From Amycolatopsis sp. A133 (GTDB lineage Bacteria; Actinomycetota; Actinomycetes; Mycobacteriales; Pseudonocardiaceae), in assembly GCF_031082405.1 (NCBI RefSeq), contig NZ_JAVHJU010000034.1, forward strand, positions 1 through 64,000: a stretch of 64,000 nucleotides of DNA, read 5' to 3'. Shown piece by piece: positions 7,543 to 16,461 of the stretch. Position numbers and translations under genes: made by a program. Positions within the stretch are counted from its first letter, which is position 1, and each line of letters opens with the position of its first letter. The notes below the pieces were generated by a model that made no database searches, was not told the DNA's origin, and was given only the letters and a program-made list of their open reading frames with translations.

Positions 7543-10128
7543 ATGTCAGTGCTCTGGGGCGTGTCCTTCGACGCCACCCCGCTGTCCGGGGTCGTGGTCG
7601 AGTTCCTCAAGACGGCGCAGCGCTTCGCCGCCCGCGGGCACCGCGTCCACCTGGATCTCGGGTACGACGTCAAAGCCGACAAGGGCGCGTTCTTCCGGCC
7701 CTACCGCGACGAGGCCCAGCTGCTGCCGGCGTGGGTCACCCTCGACCGCGTCGACGGGGTCGGGGAGATCCGCGGCTACGACCGGGGGTTCGTCGAGCGA
7801 GTGCTGAGCGAAGTCGTCCAGGGCGGGGACGAAACCCTGCGCCCGGAGATCGACCGCGTCGCCGGTGAGCTGGCGGACCGGATCGTGGCCACCTGGGAAC
7901 GCCTCGGCGTGACCGTGGTGATGGTGGAAAACGGGACGCTGCCGGAAAACCTCGCCTACACCGAGGCGCTGTACGCCGCGATCGACCGCTACGGCGCCCG
8001 CCACCGGCTCGGCCGGTTCGTGTTCTGGCGCGACCACGACCTGATGTGGCAGAGCGAACCCGGGATCGCCAAGTACGGCAGCTTCCCGTACCCGGGCGTC
8101 CCCGCGCCGCGCAACTCCCCGCACATCCACTACTTCGCCCTGCACGAGCAGGCGAAGGCCCGGACGCTGGAGTGGGTGCCGGGGCTGCGGAACATCGACG
8201 TCCTGCCAAACAGCTTCACCATCGCCCCCGCGCGGGTCGACGCGCGCAACGCCGGGTTCCGGCGCGACCACGGCATCCCCGCGGACGTCCCGCTGCTGGC
8301 CCGGATCACGCGGATCATCCCGCAGAAGCGCATCGACCGCGACCTCCACCTGCTGGCCCTGCTGCCGGACGCGTGGCTGTTCGTCGCCGGCGACGTCGGG
8401 GAGACACCCACCGAGCACGCGCGGCTCGTCGATCTCGCGACCCGCCTCGGCGTGCGCGAGCGGGTGGTGTTCGGCGGCTGGCTGACCCCGTACGACACGG
8501 CCGTCCCCGGCCGGTACTCCGTGCGCGACCTCCTCGCGCACGCGACGGTGGTGTCGTTCCTGACCTCCTACGACTACGAGAGTTACGGCAACCCGGTCAG
8601 CGAAGCGATCGCCTCCGGGACGCCGTACGTGACGAGCGGGTACGAGCTGTACGACGTCGTCTACGGCAGCAAGGGCTTCCGGGCACCGGTGCTCGACATC
8701 CGGGCCCGGGACCTGCCGGACGCGGCGTTCGCCCGCGAAGTCGCCGAGCTGATCACCGACGAAGGGAAACGGGCCGAAGTGGTGCGGGCGAACTCCGAAC
8801 TCGGGCAGGCGCGGTTCGGCGCGCGGGTCGTCGGCGACCTGGTCGACCGGCTGTACCCGCCGCCGATGGGCGCGGCGACGCGGCTGAGCGTCGTGCTGCC
8901 GGTGTACAACGAAGCGGCGAACCTGCCGGAAGTGCTGCAGACGCTGCACGACCAGCGCGACGGCGACGCACCCCTGGACAAGGGCCGCTACGAGGTGGTG
9001 CTCGTCGACAACAACTCGACCGACGACACCGTGGCCATCGCGCACGCCTTCGCGGCTTCGCACCCGGACCTGGCCCTGCACGTCATCCACGAGCCGGAGC
9101 AGGGCGTGTCGTGCGCGCGGCGGGCGGGCATGGACTTCGCCGCGGCGCGCAGCCGGAACCGGCCCGACAGCGACCCGGGGGAGCGGTTCTACCTCGTGTC
9201 GGCCGACGCGGACTGCCGGGTCGACGCGCACTGGTTGAGCGAGCTGCTGGCCGCGATGGAGACGAGCAAGGCCGCCATCGGCGTCTGCGACTACTACTAC
9301 AACGCCGCGCACTTCACGAGGCGGCCGCGGTTGTGGGACGCGATCCAGCGGACGCTGCGGTGCCGTGCGGTGACGTTTTCGCTCTTCGGCGGCTTCCCGG
9401 ACGGCAAGGGCTTCGCCGTCGAGCGCGACGCCTACGAGCGCGCCGGCGGGATCGAGATCTTCTACCAGCTGCAGGACGGGAAGTTCGTCAACCACCTCTC
9501 CGACGACTGGGACTTCGGGATCAAGGTCGCCAGCGGCGGTGACGCGATCACCTACGCGCCGCGCTCGCGCGTCGAGATCAACCCGCGGCGCGTCGACCAC
9601 GCCATCGACGAGGTCATCGCCGGCCGGGCCTACGGCAGCGACGGCATCATCGTCATGCGCGACATCCGGCCGTCGGCACCCGCGGTGCCGGCCGACCTCG
9701 CCGAAGCCGAGGCGAAGCAGGCCTGGGAGTTCTCGATCAAGGACTTCACCCCGAAGAACACGATCCTGCCGGTGCTGCTGACGCCCGCGCTGCTGGAGGA
9801 CGACGCCGTCGTCGCGTTCTTCGGAGCGGAGCTCGCCGCGCGGCTGGCCCGGCGGATCACCGAGATCCGGCACGAGATGCGCGTCGTCGACTTCACCCCG
9901 ATCCACGCCTACAAGACGCCGTCGTACCGGCTGTACTTCGAGTTCGCCGACGAGCTGTTCGCGTGCCTGCGCCGGCACGTCGGCGAGGACATCGGGTACC
10001 CGCCGCCGCTGCCGCCGTGCCTGGCGGAGGTGCCGTCTTCACGGTTCGCGGAATTCGTCCGCTACTACTGCGAGGACCGCGAATCGGGCGAGGCTCACAA
10101 CTACTTCGGCAACGGAGGGGTGTTCTGA
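7543..10128 (+). CDS. Bifunctional GT4-GT2 fusion glycosyltransferase
   Basis: 861 residues with two different transferase folds. Residues 1-440 form a GT-B/GT4-like enzyme: the phosphate-binding segment RITRIIPQKRIDR (about 265), and the EX7E motif E346/E354 in YESYGNPVSEAIASG. From about 447 a GT-A/GT2 domain begins with LSVVLPVYNEAANLPEV, has VDNNSTDDT and a DxD-like SADADCR near 553. About 200 further residues (660-861) are not recognised. No membrane helix, so cytoplasmic. The next gene, a radical SAM enzyme, starts inside its stop codon, so both products are made in linked amounts and likely act in one pathway. The start is the ATG at 7543; an in-frame open stretch before it overlaps the kinase gene on the other strand and is not coding. 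Acceptor and sugar donors are unknown. Confidence 0.85.
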   Translation: MSVLWGVSFDATPLSGVVVEFLKTAQRFAARGHRVHLDLGYDVKADKGAFFRPYRDEAQLLPAWVTLDRVDGVGEIRGYDRGFVERVLSEVVQGGDETLRPEIDRVAGELADRIVATWERLGVTVVMVENGTLPENLAYTEALYAAIDRYGARHRLGRFVFWRDHDLMWQSEPGIAKYGSFPYPGVPAPRNSPHIHYFALHEQAKARTLEWVPGLRNIDVLPNSFTIAPARVDARNAGFRRDHGIPADVPLLARITRIIPQKRIDRDLHLLALLPDAWLFVAGDVGETPTEHARLVDLATRLGVRERVVFGGWLTPYDTAVPGRYSVRDLLAHATVVSFLTSYDYESYGNPVSEAIASGTPYVTSGYELYDVVYGSKGFRAPVLDIRARDLPDAAFAREVAELITDEGKRAEVVRANSELGQARFGARVVGDLVDRLYPPPMGAATRLSVVLPVYNEAANLPEVLQTLHDQRDGDAPLDKGRYEVVLVDNNSTDDTVAIAHAFAASHPDLALHVIHEPEQGVSCARRAGMDFAAARSRNRPDSDPGERFYLVSADADCRVDAHWLSELLAAMETSKAAIGVCDYYYNAAHFTRRPRLWDAIQRTLRCRAVTFSLFGGFPDGKGFAVERDAYERAGGIEIFYQLQDGKFVNHLSDDWDFGIKVASGGDAITYAPRSRVEINPRRVDHAIDEVIAGRAYGSDGIIVMRDIRPSAPAVPADLAEAEAKQAWEFSIKDFTPKNTILPVLLTPALLEDDAVVAFFGAELAARLARRITEIRHEMRVVDFTPIHAYKTPSYRLYFEFADELFACLRRHVGEDIGYPPPLPPCLAEVPSSRFAEFVRYYCEDRESGEAHNYFGNGGVF

Positions 10129-11576
10129 TGACACTGGGTTATGAAGAGGCGATCGGATCGCTGCACACGATCGACCCCGCGTGGCCGCGGCCCGCCGTGC
10201 TCGACGTCCTCGAAGCGCCCGAGAACCGGCACCTGCTCGACTTCGTGCAGGAGGACCCGTTCGGGGCGCACGTGTTCCCGGGCAACGTCCCCGGCTCGCC
10301 GTCGGAGTTCCTGCACGACCTGGACGCGCAGCTGGCTTCGGCCGGGCCGATCCACCTGTGGTCCTACATCCCGACGTGCGCCTACCGCTGCCGGTTCTGC
10401 CAGTACCCGGTGGTCCTGGTCAAGGGCAACCCCGAAGTGGCGTACGAGAAAGCGAAGTCCTGGGTCGATCTCAACATCGCCGAGGCGCAGCTGTGGCTCG
10501 ACGCCGTGCCGAACCTGCGCGGCGCCGAGGTGGGGGAGTTCAACGTCTTCGGCGGCACGCCGTCGCTGCTGCCGGAGCCCGAGATCCGCCGGCTCCTGGA
10601 GTTCTACCGCGCGAACTTCGGGTTCGGCGCGGACACCACGATCCGGTTCGAGGGGGACCCCAGCACGTTCACCCCCGCCAAGCTCGAGCTGCTGCGGGAG
10701 CTGGGCTGCACCAAGCTGTCCAGCGGCGTCCAGTCGTTCGACGACCCCGTGCTCGAGCTGTGCGGCCGCGAGCACACGGCGTCGATGTGCGTGGACTTCG
10801 TCCGCAACGCGAAGGCGGCGGGGTTCGACTGGGTCAGCATCGACCTGATGTACGGCCTGCTCGACCAGAGCCTCGACAGCGTCCGCCGCGACCTCGACGT
10901 CGTGCTGGAGAACGAGGTGACGGCGGTGGTCTGCACGAAGCTGCACCTGGCGTCCTACAGCGACACCCGCACCGGCGTCACCGGCGAGAAGCCGGCGGCG
11001 TGGCAGCTGCCGTCCTACCGGGACAAGCTGGTGCGCGACGGCCACCGCTGGCCCACGCTCGGCGAGCAGTACCAGATGCGGGAGCTGCTCACCGAAGGCC
11101 TGTGCGCGGCCGGCTACACCGAGCACCCGACGATGTACTTCGCGCGCGACGGCCTGGGGCCGGAGAAGTGGAAGTCCATCATGGTCGACCAGGACAAGCA
11201 GGAGGCCGAGGTCGCCATCGGGCTCGGCGGCAGTTCCAGCTGCCGCGCGTCCGAGGCGATCACCGACGTCAACTCGAAGCGGTACACCGAAACCGTTTCG
11301 GCGGGCCGGATCCCGCTGGGCTCGGCGACGCGGTTCACGCCCGAGGCGCAGGAAGCGCGGGCGGTGAAGATGGCGCTGACGACGTTGCAGCCGCTGCGGG
11401 ACTCCCTGCACGCCGCCCGGTTCCCCGGCCGGTCGCTGTTCGCCGAGCCGTGGCTGGGCAAGTTCCGTTCGCTGGCTGCGCGCGGACTCGTAGAGATGCG
11501 GCCGGACGACGGCGTGATCGAGCTGACGCCGCCGGGGGAGACGCTCGTGGAGGCGATCATCACCACCGAACTCTGA
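10128..11576 (+). CDS. HemN/HemW-like radical SAM enzyme
   Basis: 482 residues. The iron-sulfur motif CAYRCRFC gives C84, C88 and C91 (CX3CX2C), followed by FNVFGGTPSLL and RFEGDPSTF, and KLSSGVQSFDDPVLELCGREH, all typical of the coproporphyrinogen oxidase-like (HemN/HemW) branch of radical SAM proteins. The C-terminal region (370-480) resembles the HemN C-terminal domain. True HemN has extra features and HemW lies by heat-shock genes in most genomes, so a specialised reaction on the product or substrate of the upstream glycosyltransferase is more likely here. The ATG overlaps the upstream TGA (TGATG at 10126-10130) and is preceded by GGAGGGG at 10114-10120. No other pathway genes adjoin on the 3' side. 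Confidence 0.88.
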   Translation: MTLGYEEAIGSLHTIDPAWPRPAVLDVLEAPENRHLLDFVQEDPFGAHVFPGNVPGSPSEFLHDLDAQLASAGPIHLWSYIPTCAYRCRFCQYPVVLVKGNPEVAYEKAKSWVDLNIAEAQLWLDAVPNLRGAEVGEFNVFGGTPSLLPEPEIRRLLEFYRANFGFGADTTIRFEGDPSTFTPAKLELLRELGCTKLSSGVQSFDDPVLELCGREHTASMCVDFVRNAKAAGFDWVSIDLMYGLLDQSLDSVRRDLDVVLENEVTAVVCTKLHLASYSDTRTGVTGEKPAAWQLPSYRDKLVRDGHRWPTLGEQYQMRELLTEGLCAAGYTEHPTMYFARDGLGPEKWKSIMVDQDKQEAEVAIGLGGSSSCRASEAITDVNSKRYTETVSAGRIPLGSATRFTPEAQEARAVKMALTTLQPLRDSLHAARFPGRSLFAEPWLGKFRSLAARGLVEMRPDDGVIELTPPGETLVEAIITTEL

Positions 11577-11667
11577 CTCACTACATCGGGTGACAGAAGC
11601 CTCGCGGGGAGCGACGCGGGCAGGCACCATGGATCTCGGACGTGCCAGTACCGAGATCGGAGCGTGG

Positions 11668-12501
11668 ATGAGCCGAACCGTTGCCGGACACGACGAACAG
11701 CGGCGGTGGCGAGCCCGGCTCGCCGGCACGGGCGTGCTGGTCGCGCTCGCCTCGGCGGTCGCCGCCCCGCCCGCCTCGGCTTCGGCCGACTATTCGCTGG
11801 CCGCGGCGAACTACGCGGGCACGCAGATCGCGGCGCACGAAGACGTCCGGGGGCGCCCCCGCGCCGACGTCCCCGGGCAGACGCTCGGCCACGACGTCAG
11901 CGGGCACCAGGGCCCGGTCGACTGGGCCGCCGCGGCCGGGGCCGGCGCGAAGTTCGTCTACGTCAAGGCGACCGAGGGCACCGGGTTCGTCAACCCGCAG
12001 TTCGGGCAGCAGTACGACGGCGCGCACGCGGCGGGCATCATCCGCGGCGCCTACCACTTCGCCCGCCCGGACGTCTCGGGCGGCGCCGAGCAGGCGGAGT
12101 ACTTCATCGCCCACGGCGGCGGCTGGCGCGCGGACGGCACCACGCTGCCCGGCGCCCTGGACATCGAGTACAACCCGTACGGCGTGCTGTGCTACGGCAA
12201 GAGCCCGGCCGACCTGACGGCGTGGATCGCGGACTTCACGCGCACGTACCTGGCGAAGGTGAAGCGCAGCGCGCTGATCTACACGAGCACGGCGTGGTGG
12301 AAGGTGTGCACCGGCAACACCAGCCGGTTCGGGAACACGAATCCGCTGTGGCTCGCGCGGTACGGCCCGGAGGTCGGCGAGCTGCCGGCGGGGTGGGACA
12401 AGCACAGCATCTGGCAGTTCGCGCGGGGCGGCGGCCTGCCGGGCGACCAGAACTACTACAACGGCCCGATCGGCCGCGTGCAGGCGCTCGCGAAGGGCTA
12501 G
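11668..12501 (+). CDS. Secreted GH25 lysozyme (N-acetylmuramidase)
   Basis: 277 residues. It cleaves the beta-1,4 bond between MurNAc and GlcNAc in peptidoglycan. Signal peptide about 1-40 (ARLAGTGVLVALASAVAAPP, then ASASA cleavage). The GH25 domain (70-270) has the conserved first strand GHDVSGHQGPVDW with D76, the KATEGTGFVNP segment and the catalytic ALDIEYN with D165 and E167, and ends with the typical SIWQFARGGGLPGDQNYYNG. I use the ATG at 11668, with CGGAG six bases before it; a GTG at 11590 would extend the frame by 26 residues ahead of the signal. Stop overlaps the stop of the convergent small membrane gene. It is a single gene, probably for wall turnover or attack on other bacteria. 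Confidence 0.93.
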   Translation: MSRTVAGHDEQRRWRARLAGTGVLVALASAVAAPPASASADYSLAAANYAGTQIAAHEDVRGRPRADVPGQTLGHDVSGHQGPVDWAAAAGAGAKFVYVKATEGTGFVNPQFGQQYDGAHAAGIIRGAYHFARPDVSGGAEQAEYFIAHGGGWRADGTTLPGALDIEYNPYGVLCYGKSPADLTAWIADFTRTYLAKVKRSALIYTSTAWWKVCTGNTSRFGNTNPLWLARYGPEVGELPAGWDKHSIWQFARGGGLPGDQNYYNGPIGRVQALAKG

Positions 12502-12746
12502 TGCCGCCGGCGCAGGTCCGGCCACGGCGGCCGGTGCAGCACCGCCAGCGCGCCGAGGGTCGCCGCGACCAGGCCGGTCGTGACGGCCAGCACGGCGACG
12601 CGGGTGGCGTCCACCGCCGGCTCCCACTTCGCCTGGCCGTCGCGGATCACGAACACCCCGGCCGGGCGGCTCACGGTGATCACCGTCGTGCCGTCCGGGG
12701 TTTCGTGCGGATCGCCGAAGAGACGCGGTTCGGTCATGTCCGCCAT
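12498..12746 (-). CDS. Small single-pass membrane protein
   Basis: 82 residues. The first half (TVITVSRPAGVFVIRDGQAKWEPA) looks like a short soluble strand-rich segment; one transmembrane helix follows (VAVLAVTTGLVAATLGALAVL) and a basic end. Starts at 12746 with CCGGAG upstream; an internal ATG at 12737 is an alternative. Convergent and overlapping at the stop with the lysozyme gene. No family recognised. The composition and codon use agree with its neighbours, which supports it being real. Confidence 0.6.
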   Translation of the reverse strand: MADMTEPRLFGDPHETPDGTTVITVSRPAGVFVIRDGQAKWEPAVDATRVAVLAVTTGLVAATLGALAVLHRPPWPDLRRRH

Positions 12747-12865
12747 CGAACTCCGGAACCGGTGCGCTGACAAGATCGGACAAATGCTTGTCGTTCCCGT
12801 GACCGGCTGCTTACGATCGGCGTCGAGCTCTTCGTCGTTCGTCCTTTGTGGACCCAGGAGGCGCC

Positions 12866-14113
12866 GTGCGCAGGTTCGCCCTTCTCGCTGCGGTTTCCGT
12901 GGCCGCGGCCGTCGTCGTCTCCGCACCGGGCGCCGCCGGGGCTCCGCGGGCGTGGTTCACGTCGTGGGCGCAGTCGCAGGACGGCCGGGCCGACACGCCC
13001 GTCACCGGCCGGTCGCTGCGGATGATCACCCACCTCAGCCAGGGCGGCGACGCGGTCCGCGTCCGGTTCCAGAACACCTTCGGCACCGCGCCGCTGACGA
13101 TCGGGCACGCCACTGCCGGGCCGAGCGCGGGCGGCGCCGCCGTGACCTCCGTGCGTGAGCTGACCTTCGCCGGCCGTTCCGCGGTCACGATCCCGGCCGG
13201 CGGCGAGGTCTGGAGCGACGAGGCCAGGCTCGTCACCCGCCCCGACTCCGACCTCGCGGTGAGCATGTCCGTCGAGGGGACCGCGGTGCCCGGCCGCCAC
13301 GGTGCGGCGCTGCGCGACAACTACCTGACTCCGCCGGGGTCGGGCGACCACACCGCCGACGTCGCGGGCGGCGCTTTCACGTCGACGGTCGGGTCCACGT
13401 ACGTCGTCAGCGCCGTCGACGTGCACAACACGGGTTTGCAGGGCGTCGTCGTCCCGTTCGGCAGCTCGGTCGTCGACGGCATCGGCAGCACGAACTGCGG
13501 TCCGGGCTGCACGCAGCTCGGCGCGAACCGCCGGTGGACCGACGACCTGGCGCGGCGGATCGTCGCGTCGCCGGTTCAGCTCGCCGTGGCGAACGCCGGC
13601 GTCTCGGGCACGACGAGCGCCCGGTCGTGCCCGGGGATGCCGCCGTCGGTCGCCGGCCTGGACGCTTCGAGCCGGCTGGACCGCGACGTCCTGGCGCTGC
13701 ACGGCGTCACGGCGGTCATCTACTACTACGGCACCAACGACCTGGCGTACGGCTGCGACGCGGCGGCGATCCTCGACAGCTACCGGTCGGTGTTCGCGCG
13801 GCTGCGCGCGGCCGGGATCGCGGTGTACGTCACGCCCAGCACGCCCCGGCCGGGCTACTCCGACCAGGCCAACCTGGCCCGGCACGAGATCGCGCTGTTC
13901 GTCCAGCGCTGGAACACCTGCGGGGGCACGTGTTCCGGTGTCGTGAACTTCGACGAGGTCCTGAAGGATCCGCTGAAGCCGAACAGCATCCTCCCGGCGT
14001 ACGACAACGGCGACGGGATCCACGCGAACGCGGCCGGCCAGCAGGCGCTCGCCGACTTCGTGTCGCTTCCGATGCTCACCCGATCCGGGCCGGTTCTCCA
14101 CCCGATGGGGTGA
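12866..14113 (+). CDS. Secreted SGNH/GDSL hydrolase
   Basis: 415 residues, GTG start at 12866 chosen because AGGAGG lies four bases before it; an upstream GTG (12848) has no ribosome site. Signal peptide 1-26 (LLAAVSVAAAVVVSAPGAAG). N-terminal beta domain (27-190), then an SGNH domain: block I reads FGSSVVDGIG, with S201 at the nucleophile position and serine replacing the usual aspartate of GDS; block III is YYYGTNDLAYG; block V is DGIHANAAGQQAL with the D-x-x-H pair. Probably an esterase acting on acylated polysaccharides or lipids outside the cell. Stand-alone gene followed at 56 bases by a small gene on the same strand. Confidence 0.9.
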   Translation: MRRFALLAAVSVAAAVVVSAPGAAGAPRAWFTSWAQSQDGRADTPVTGRSLRMITHLSQGGDAVRVRFQNTFGTAPLTIGHATAGPSAGGAAVTSVRELTFAGRSAVTIPAGGEVWSDEARLVTRPDSDLAVSMSVEGTAVPGRHGAALRDNYLTPPGSGDHTADVAGGAFTSTVGSTYVVSAVDVHNTGLQGVVVPFGSSVVDGIGSTNCGPGCTQLGANRRWTDDLARRIVASPVQLAVANAGVSGTTSARSCPGMPPSVAGLDASSRLDRDVLALHGVTAVIYYYGTNDLAYGCDAAAILDSYRSVFARLRAAGIAVYVTPSTPRPGYSDQANLARHEIALFVQRWNTCGGTCSGVVNFDEVLKDPLKPNSILPAYDNGDGIHANAAGQQALADFVSLPMLTRSGPVLHPMG

Positions 14114-14168
14114 CCTGGCGAGTCGGAGCGCGGGGTCTGTGCCTGCGGGTCCGCAGAGTACGTCTGTG

Positions 14169-14555
14169 ATGAACGAGTCGATGGACGACGCCGGGTGCTG
14201 CCTGCTGTCGGTGGCCTGGAACGTCGCCCCGCTCGCCGAGGGGCAGCCGGGTTCCCGCCGGGCCGGCCTCCGGCGCACGGTGGTGGCGGTGTGCCGCACG
14301 GCCGGCCACGGCGCCCGCGACTGGGCTGCGCGGCACGGAACGGGCACGGAGGCCGAGTACCGGCCGTTCCTGCAGCTCGCGGATGTGGCGTACGAGATCG
14401 CGACGCTCCTGCTGCTGGTGGAGGACTTCCTGGTCCCGGACCTGGAGCGCGAGCACCGCCGCTGGGCGGAGATCGAGGAGCTGACCGGCCGGCTGACGGA
14501 ACTCGCCGGCTGGACGTCGGCCTTCCTCTTGTCAGGCGCACCCTTACGCCTGTAA
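14169..14555 (+). CDS. Hypothetical protein, likely coupled to the downstream zinc-finger gene
   Basis: 128 residues, mostly helical, with no recognised family (segment [34 protein letters not shown] could form an amphipathic helix or coiled coil). No signal or clear membrane span. Start ATG at 14169 lacks a strong ribosome site; GTG at 14167 region and others are possible. Its stop (TAA, 14553-14555) falls inside a hairpin that covers the ribosome site of the next gene, so its translation would open that hairpin. This arrangement is the main argument for it being expressed. Confidence 0.6.
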   Translation: MNESMDDAGCCLLSVAWNVAPLAEGQPGSRRAGLRRTVVAVCRTAGHGARDWAARHGTGTEAEYRPFLQLADVAYEIATLLLLVEDFLVPDLEREHRRWAEIEELTGRLTELAGWTSAFLLSGAPLRL

Positions 14556-14575
14556 GGTCTCGCCTGACAAGGAGG
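14525..14575 (+). promoter_or_regulatory. Nested hairpin sequestering the ribosome site of the zinc-finger gene
   Basis: Outer arms CTTGTCAGGCG (14528-14538) and CGCCTGACAAG (14561-14571) are perfectly complementary; with one bulged G (14572) pairing continues through CCT (14525-14527) and AGG (14573-14575), so the whole AAGGAGG (14569-14575) is paired. An inner stem CCTTAC/GTAAGG (14542-14547, 14552-14557) closes the loop and contains the stop codon of the upstream gene. In DNA the same symmetry could be an operator for the downstream regulator. RNA coupling and operator roles are both inference. Confidence 0.6.
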
Positions 14576-14581
14576 TTTGTG

Positions 14582-14935
14582 ATGAGTACTGCGGTATTTG
14601 CACGCTGTTCGTTCTGTTCCAAGCCGAACACGGAGGTGGACACGCTCGTGGCCGGGCCCGGGGTGTTCATCTGCGACGGGTGCGTGCAGCTGTGCGTATC
14701 GGTCATCGAAGGCAAGCCGGCGGACGCGCCGCTGATCGCCCCGTGGGAGCACGACCTGCCGCTGGAGCAGGTGCTTTCGAACCTGCGCCCGGTATCGGCG
14801 GCGAGCACCCAGGTCCAGGAGAACCTGGCGGCCTGGGTGGGCAAGGCCCGTGCACTGGGCGGCACGTGGTCGCAGGTCGGCGAGGCGCTGGGAATGACCC
14901 GTCAGTCGGCGTGGGAGAGGTTCGCTAACGTTTGA
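14582..14935 (+). CDS. Small regulator with ClpX-type zinc finger and HTH
   Basis: 117 residues. The N-terminal C4 zinc finger (residues 8-40) has CSFC and, 19 residues on, CDGC, as in the ClpX zinc-binding domain, but there is no AAA module. The C-terminal part (about 78-114) [24 protein letters not shown] looks like a helix-turn-helix with RQSAWERF as recognition helix. This two-part layout is common in actinobacterial small proteins of unknown role. The AAGGAGG six bases before the ATG is very strong but lies in the hairpin at 14525-14575. Its last 11 bases overlap the end of the convergent methyltransferase gene. Confidence 0.85.
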   Translation: MSTAVFARCSFCSKPNTEVDTLVAGPGVFICDGCVQLCVSVIEGKPADAPLIAPWEHDLPLEQVLSNLRPVSAASTQVQENLAAWVGKARALGGTWSQVGEALGMTRQSAWERFANV

Positions 14936-15728
14936 CGCCGACGCCGGCGTAAAGGCCGTCTTCTTCGGGATCCACAACGGCGGCGAGCCGATCGGGCCGC
15001 CAGTTCGCGGAGGTGGTCAGCCCGGGTTCGACGAGTTCGAAGCCTTCGAAGAGCGCGAGCACCTCGTCTTTGGAGCGCGGGTAGATGTGGTCCTGGGTCT
15101 TGCGCATGGTCTCGGCCACCCGCGGATCGCTCAGGACGGCGAAGTCGTTGGTGAGGTGGGTGAGCGCGAGGTAACTCCCGCGCGGGAGGGCATCCCGGTA
15201 AGCGGCGAACACCCCGCGGACCTCGGGCAGGTAGTGCCCGAGGGTGATGGCCAGCAGTCCGACCGGCTCACTCAGGTCGAGCAGCTCTTTCACGGGCTCG
15301 GACTTCAGGACGGCTTCGGTGTTGGTGGCATCGGCCTCGAGGGCCTCGGCGTGGGGGTTGTCCTTGAGCAGCATGAGGCTGTGCGCCACGGCAACGGGTT
15401 CGTAGTCGACGTAGACGACCTTGGAGTTCGGATCGACTTCCTGGGCGACTTCGTGGACGTTCCCGACGGTGGGGATGCCGGAGCCGAGGTCGAGGAACTG
15501 CCGCACGCCTTGGCCGAGCATGAACCGCACAACGCGCCGGAGGAAGGCCCGGTTCCGCCGCGCCACGGCGGCGACCTGGGGCTGGATGGCTTCGAGTTTC
15601 TGCGCGACTTCCCGGTCGGGGGCGAGGTTGTGGGCCCCGCCGAGCAGGTAGTCGTAGATCCGGGCGGCACTGGGCCGGGAAAGATCCGCATTGGGCGGAA
15701 TCCAGTCGGCACCTTCCTGCTCGGTCAT
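14925..15728 (-). CDS. SAM-dependent methyltransferase of the PF04672 (DUF574) type
   Basis: 267 residues. Rossmann-fold methyltransferase: motif [20 protein letters not shown] (about 77-95), followed by [14 protein letters not shown] with the acidic ribose-binding residue, and [11 protein letters not shown]. The N-terminal [19 protein letters not shown] is the diagnostic opening of this actinobacterial family, which is highly multiplied in these genomes and has no settled substrate. Start ATG at 15728 is preceded by GAGGGGAGAG; a longer open frame upstream has no start signal. It is cytoplasmic and transcribed alone, divergent from the small secreted protein at 15889. Confidence 0.92.
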   Translation of the reverse strand: MTEQEGADWIPPNADLSRPSAARIYDYLLGGAHNLAPDREVAQKLEAIQPQVAAVARRNRAFLRRVVRFMLGQGVRQFLDLGSGIPTVGNVHEVAQEVDPNSKVVYVDYEPVAVAHSLMLLKDNPHAEALEADATNTEAVLKSEPVKELLDLSEPVGLLAITLGHYLPEVRGVFAAYRDALPRGSYLALTHLTNDFAVLSDPRVAETMRKTQDHIYPRSKDEVLALFEGFELVEPGLTTSANWRPDRLAAVVDPEEDGLYAGVGVKR

Positions 15729-15888
15729 GGCGCTCTCCCCTCGAGTCGGCTCGGCCCACCTTAGCGCTCGACGCCACCCCGGACGGCCGGGCAACCCGGT
15801 CGGCCCGGTTCACTCGGTCGGACCATCAACCGTTTCCTTCCCCACGGCGTGTTCCCGGCGTCATGCCGCCCGGAAGGAGAAACGAGGA

Positions 15889-16275
15889 ATGCAGAAGCGA
15901 AAAATTGCCCTGCTCACGGTGGCCGTCGCCGGTGCAGCAGCGGTCGTGACGTCCGTGTCGGGGGCCACCGCCGCAGCCGCACCCGCGGGTGTGCTCGCCG
16001 GCGGTCAGTGCACCGGCTCGTGGGTCAACGTGAACGACACCGTCGAGGCCAAGGCGAAACCCGACGCGTCGTCGAACACGATCTTCACCATCTCCGTTAC
16101 GCCCGGGTTCTACAAGGTCTACCCGTGCCGGAAGATCGTGGTCGGGGCGGGCTACGGAGCCTGCGGCTACACCGGCGCGAACGGCTGGATCCTCGTCCAG
16201 GACCAGTTCTGGCTGCACGACAACAGCCCGGGGTGGTCGGGGTACATCCCGAGCGTCTGCACGACCGACCGGTGA
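15889..16275 (+). CDS. Small secreted SH3-like protein
   Basis: 128 residues. Signal peptide about 1-33 (IALLTVAVAGAAAVVTSVSG, then AAAAPAG). The mature part, about 95 residues, has the spacing of a bacterial SH3-like fold: VNVNDTVEAKAKPDASSNTIF, then GFYKVYPC and GYGACGY, NGWILVQDQFW and GYIPSVC. Four cysteines probably form two disulfides. The SH3 resemblance is by pattern only. Strong ribosome site AAGGAG/ACGAGG just before the ATG. Followed by a hairpin terminator. Role unknown; such proteins often bind the cell wall. Confidence 0.85.
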   Translation: MQKRKIALLTVAVAGAAAVVTSVSGATAAAAPAGVLAGGQCTGSWVNVNDTVEAKAKPDASSNTIFTISVTPGFYKVYPCRKIVVGAGYGACGYTGANGWILVQDQFWLHDNSPGWSGYIPSVCTTDR

Positions 16276-16283
16276 GAAGCGAG

Positions 16284-16314
16284 CGGTGGGCCCCCTGATC
16301 GAGAGGGCCCACCG
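16284..16314. terminator. Hairpin terminator between convergent genes
   Basis: A perfect ten-base-pair stem CGGTGGGCCC (16284-16293) and GGGCCCACCG (16305-16314) with an 11-base loop, nine bases after the stop of the secreted protein. No U-run follows on either strand, as is common in high-GC actinobacteria. It may serve both converging genes. Confidence 0.6.
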
Positions 16315-16461
16315 GGCGCCGCGTGGTGCCTGCGCACCGGTTCCGAGCACGCGTCGAGACGTCCAGGACGGGACTCGATCGCGCCGTTTCGGGAGTTCGA
16401 ACAAATGCCCGGCGGCCGGGGTGAAAAGAATCGGCTCCCGACAGCAGCGGCAACGGACCGG

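Noticed and set aside
7546-9978. Long minus-strand open frame opposite the glycosyltransferase fusion
   Set aside because: Low-complexity antisense translation without recognisable domains or ribosome site, while the opposite strand shows two clear glycosyltransferase folds.
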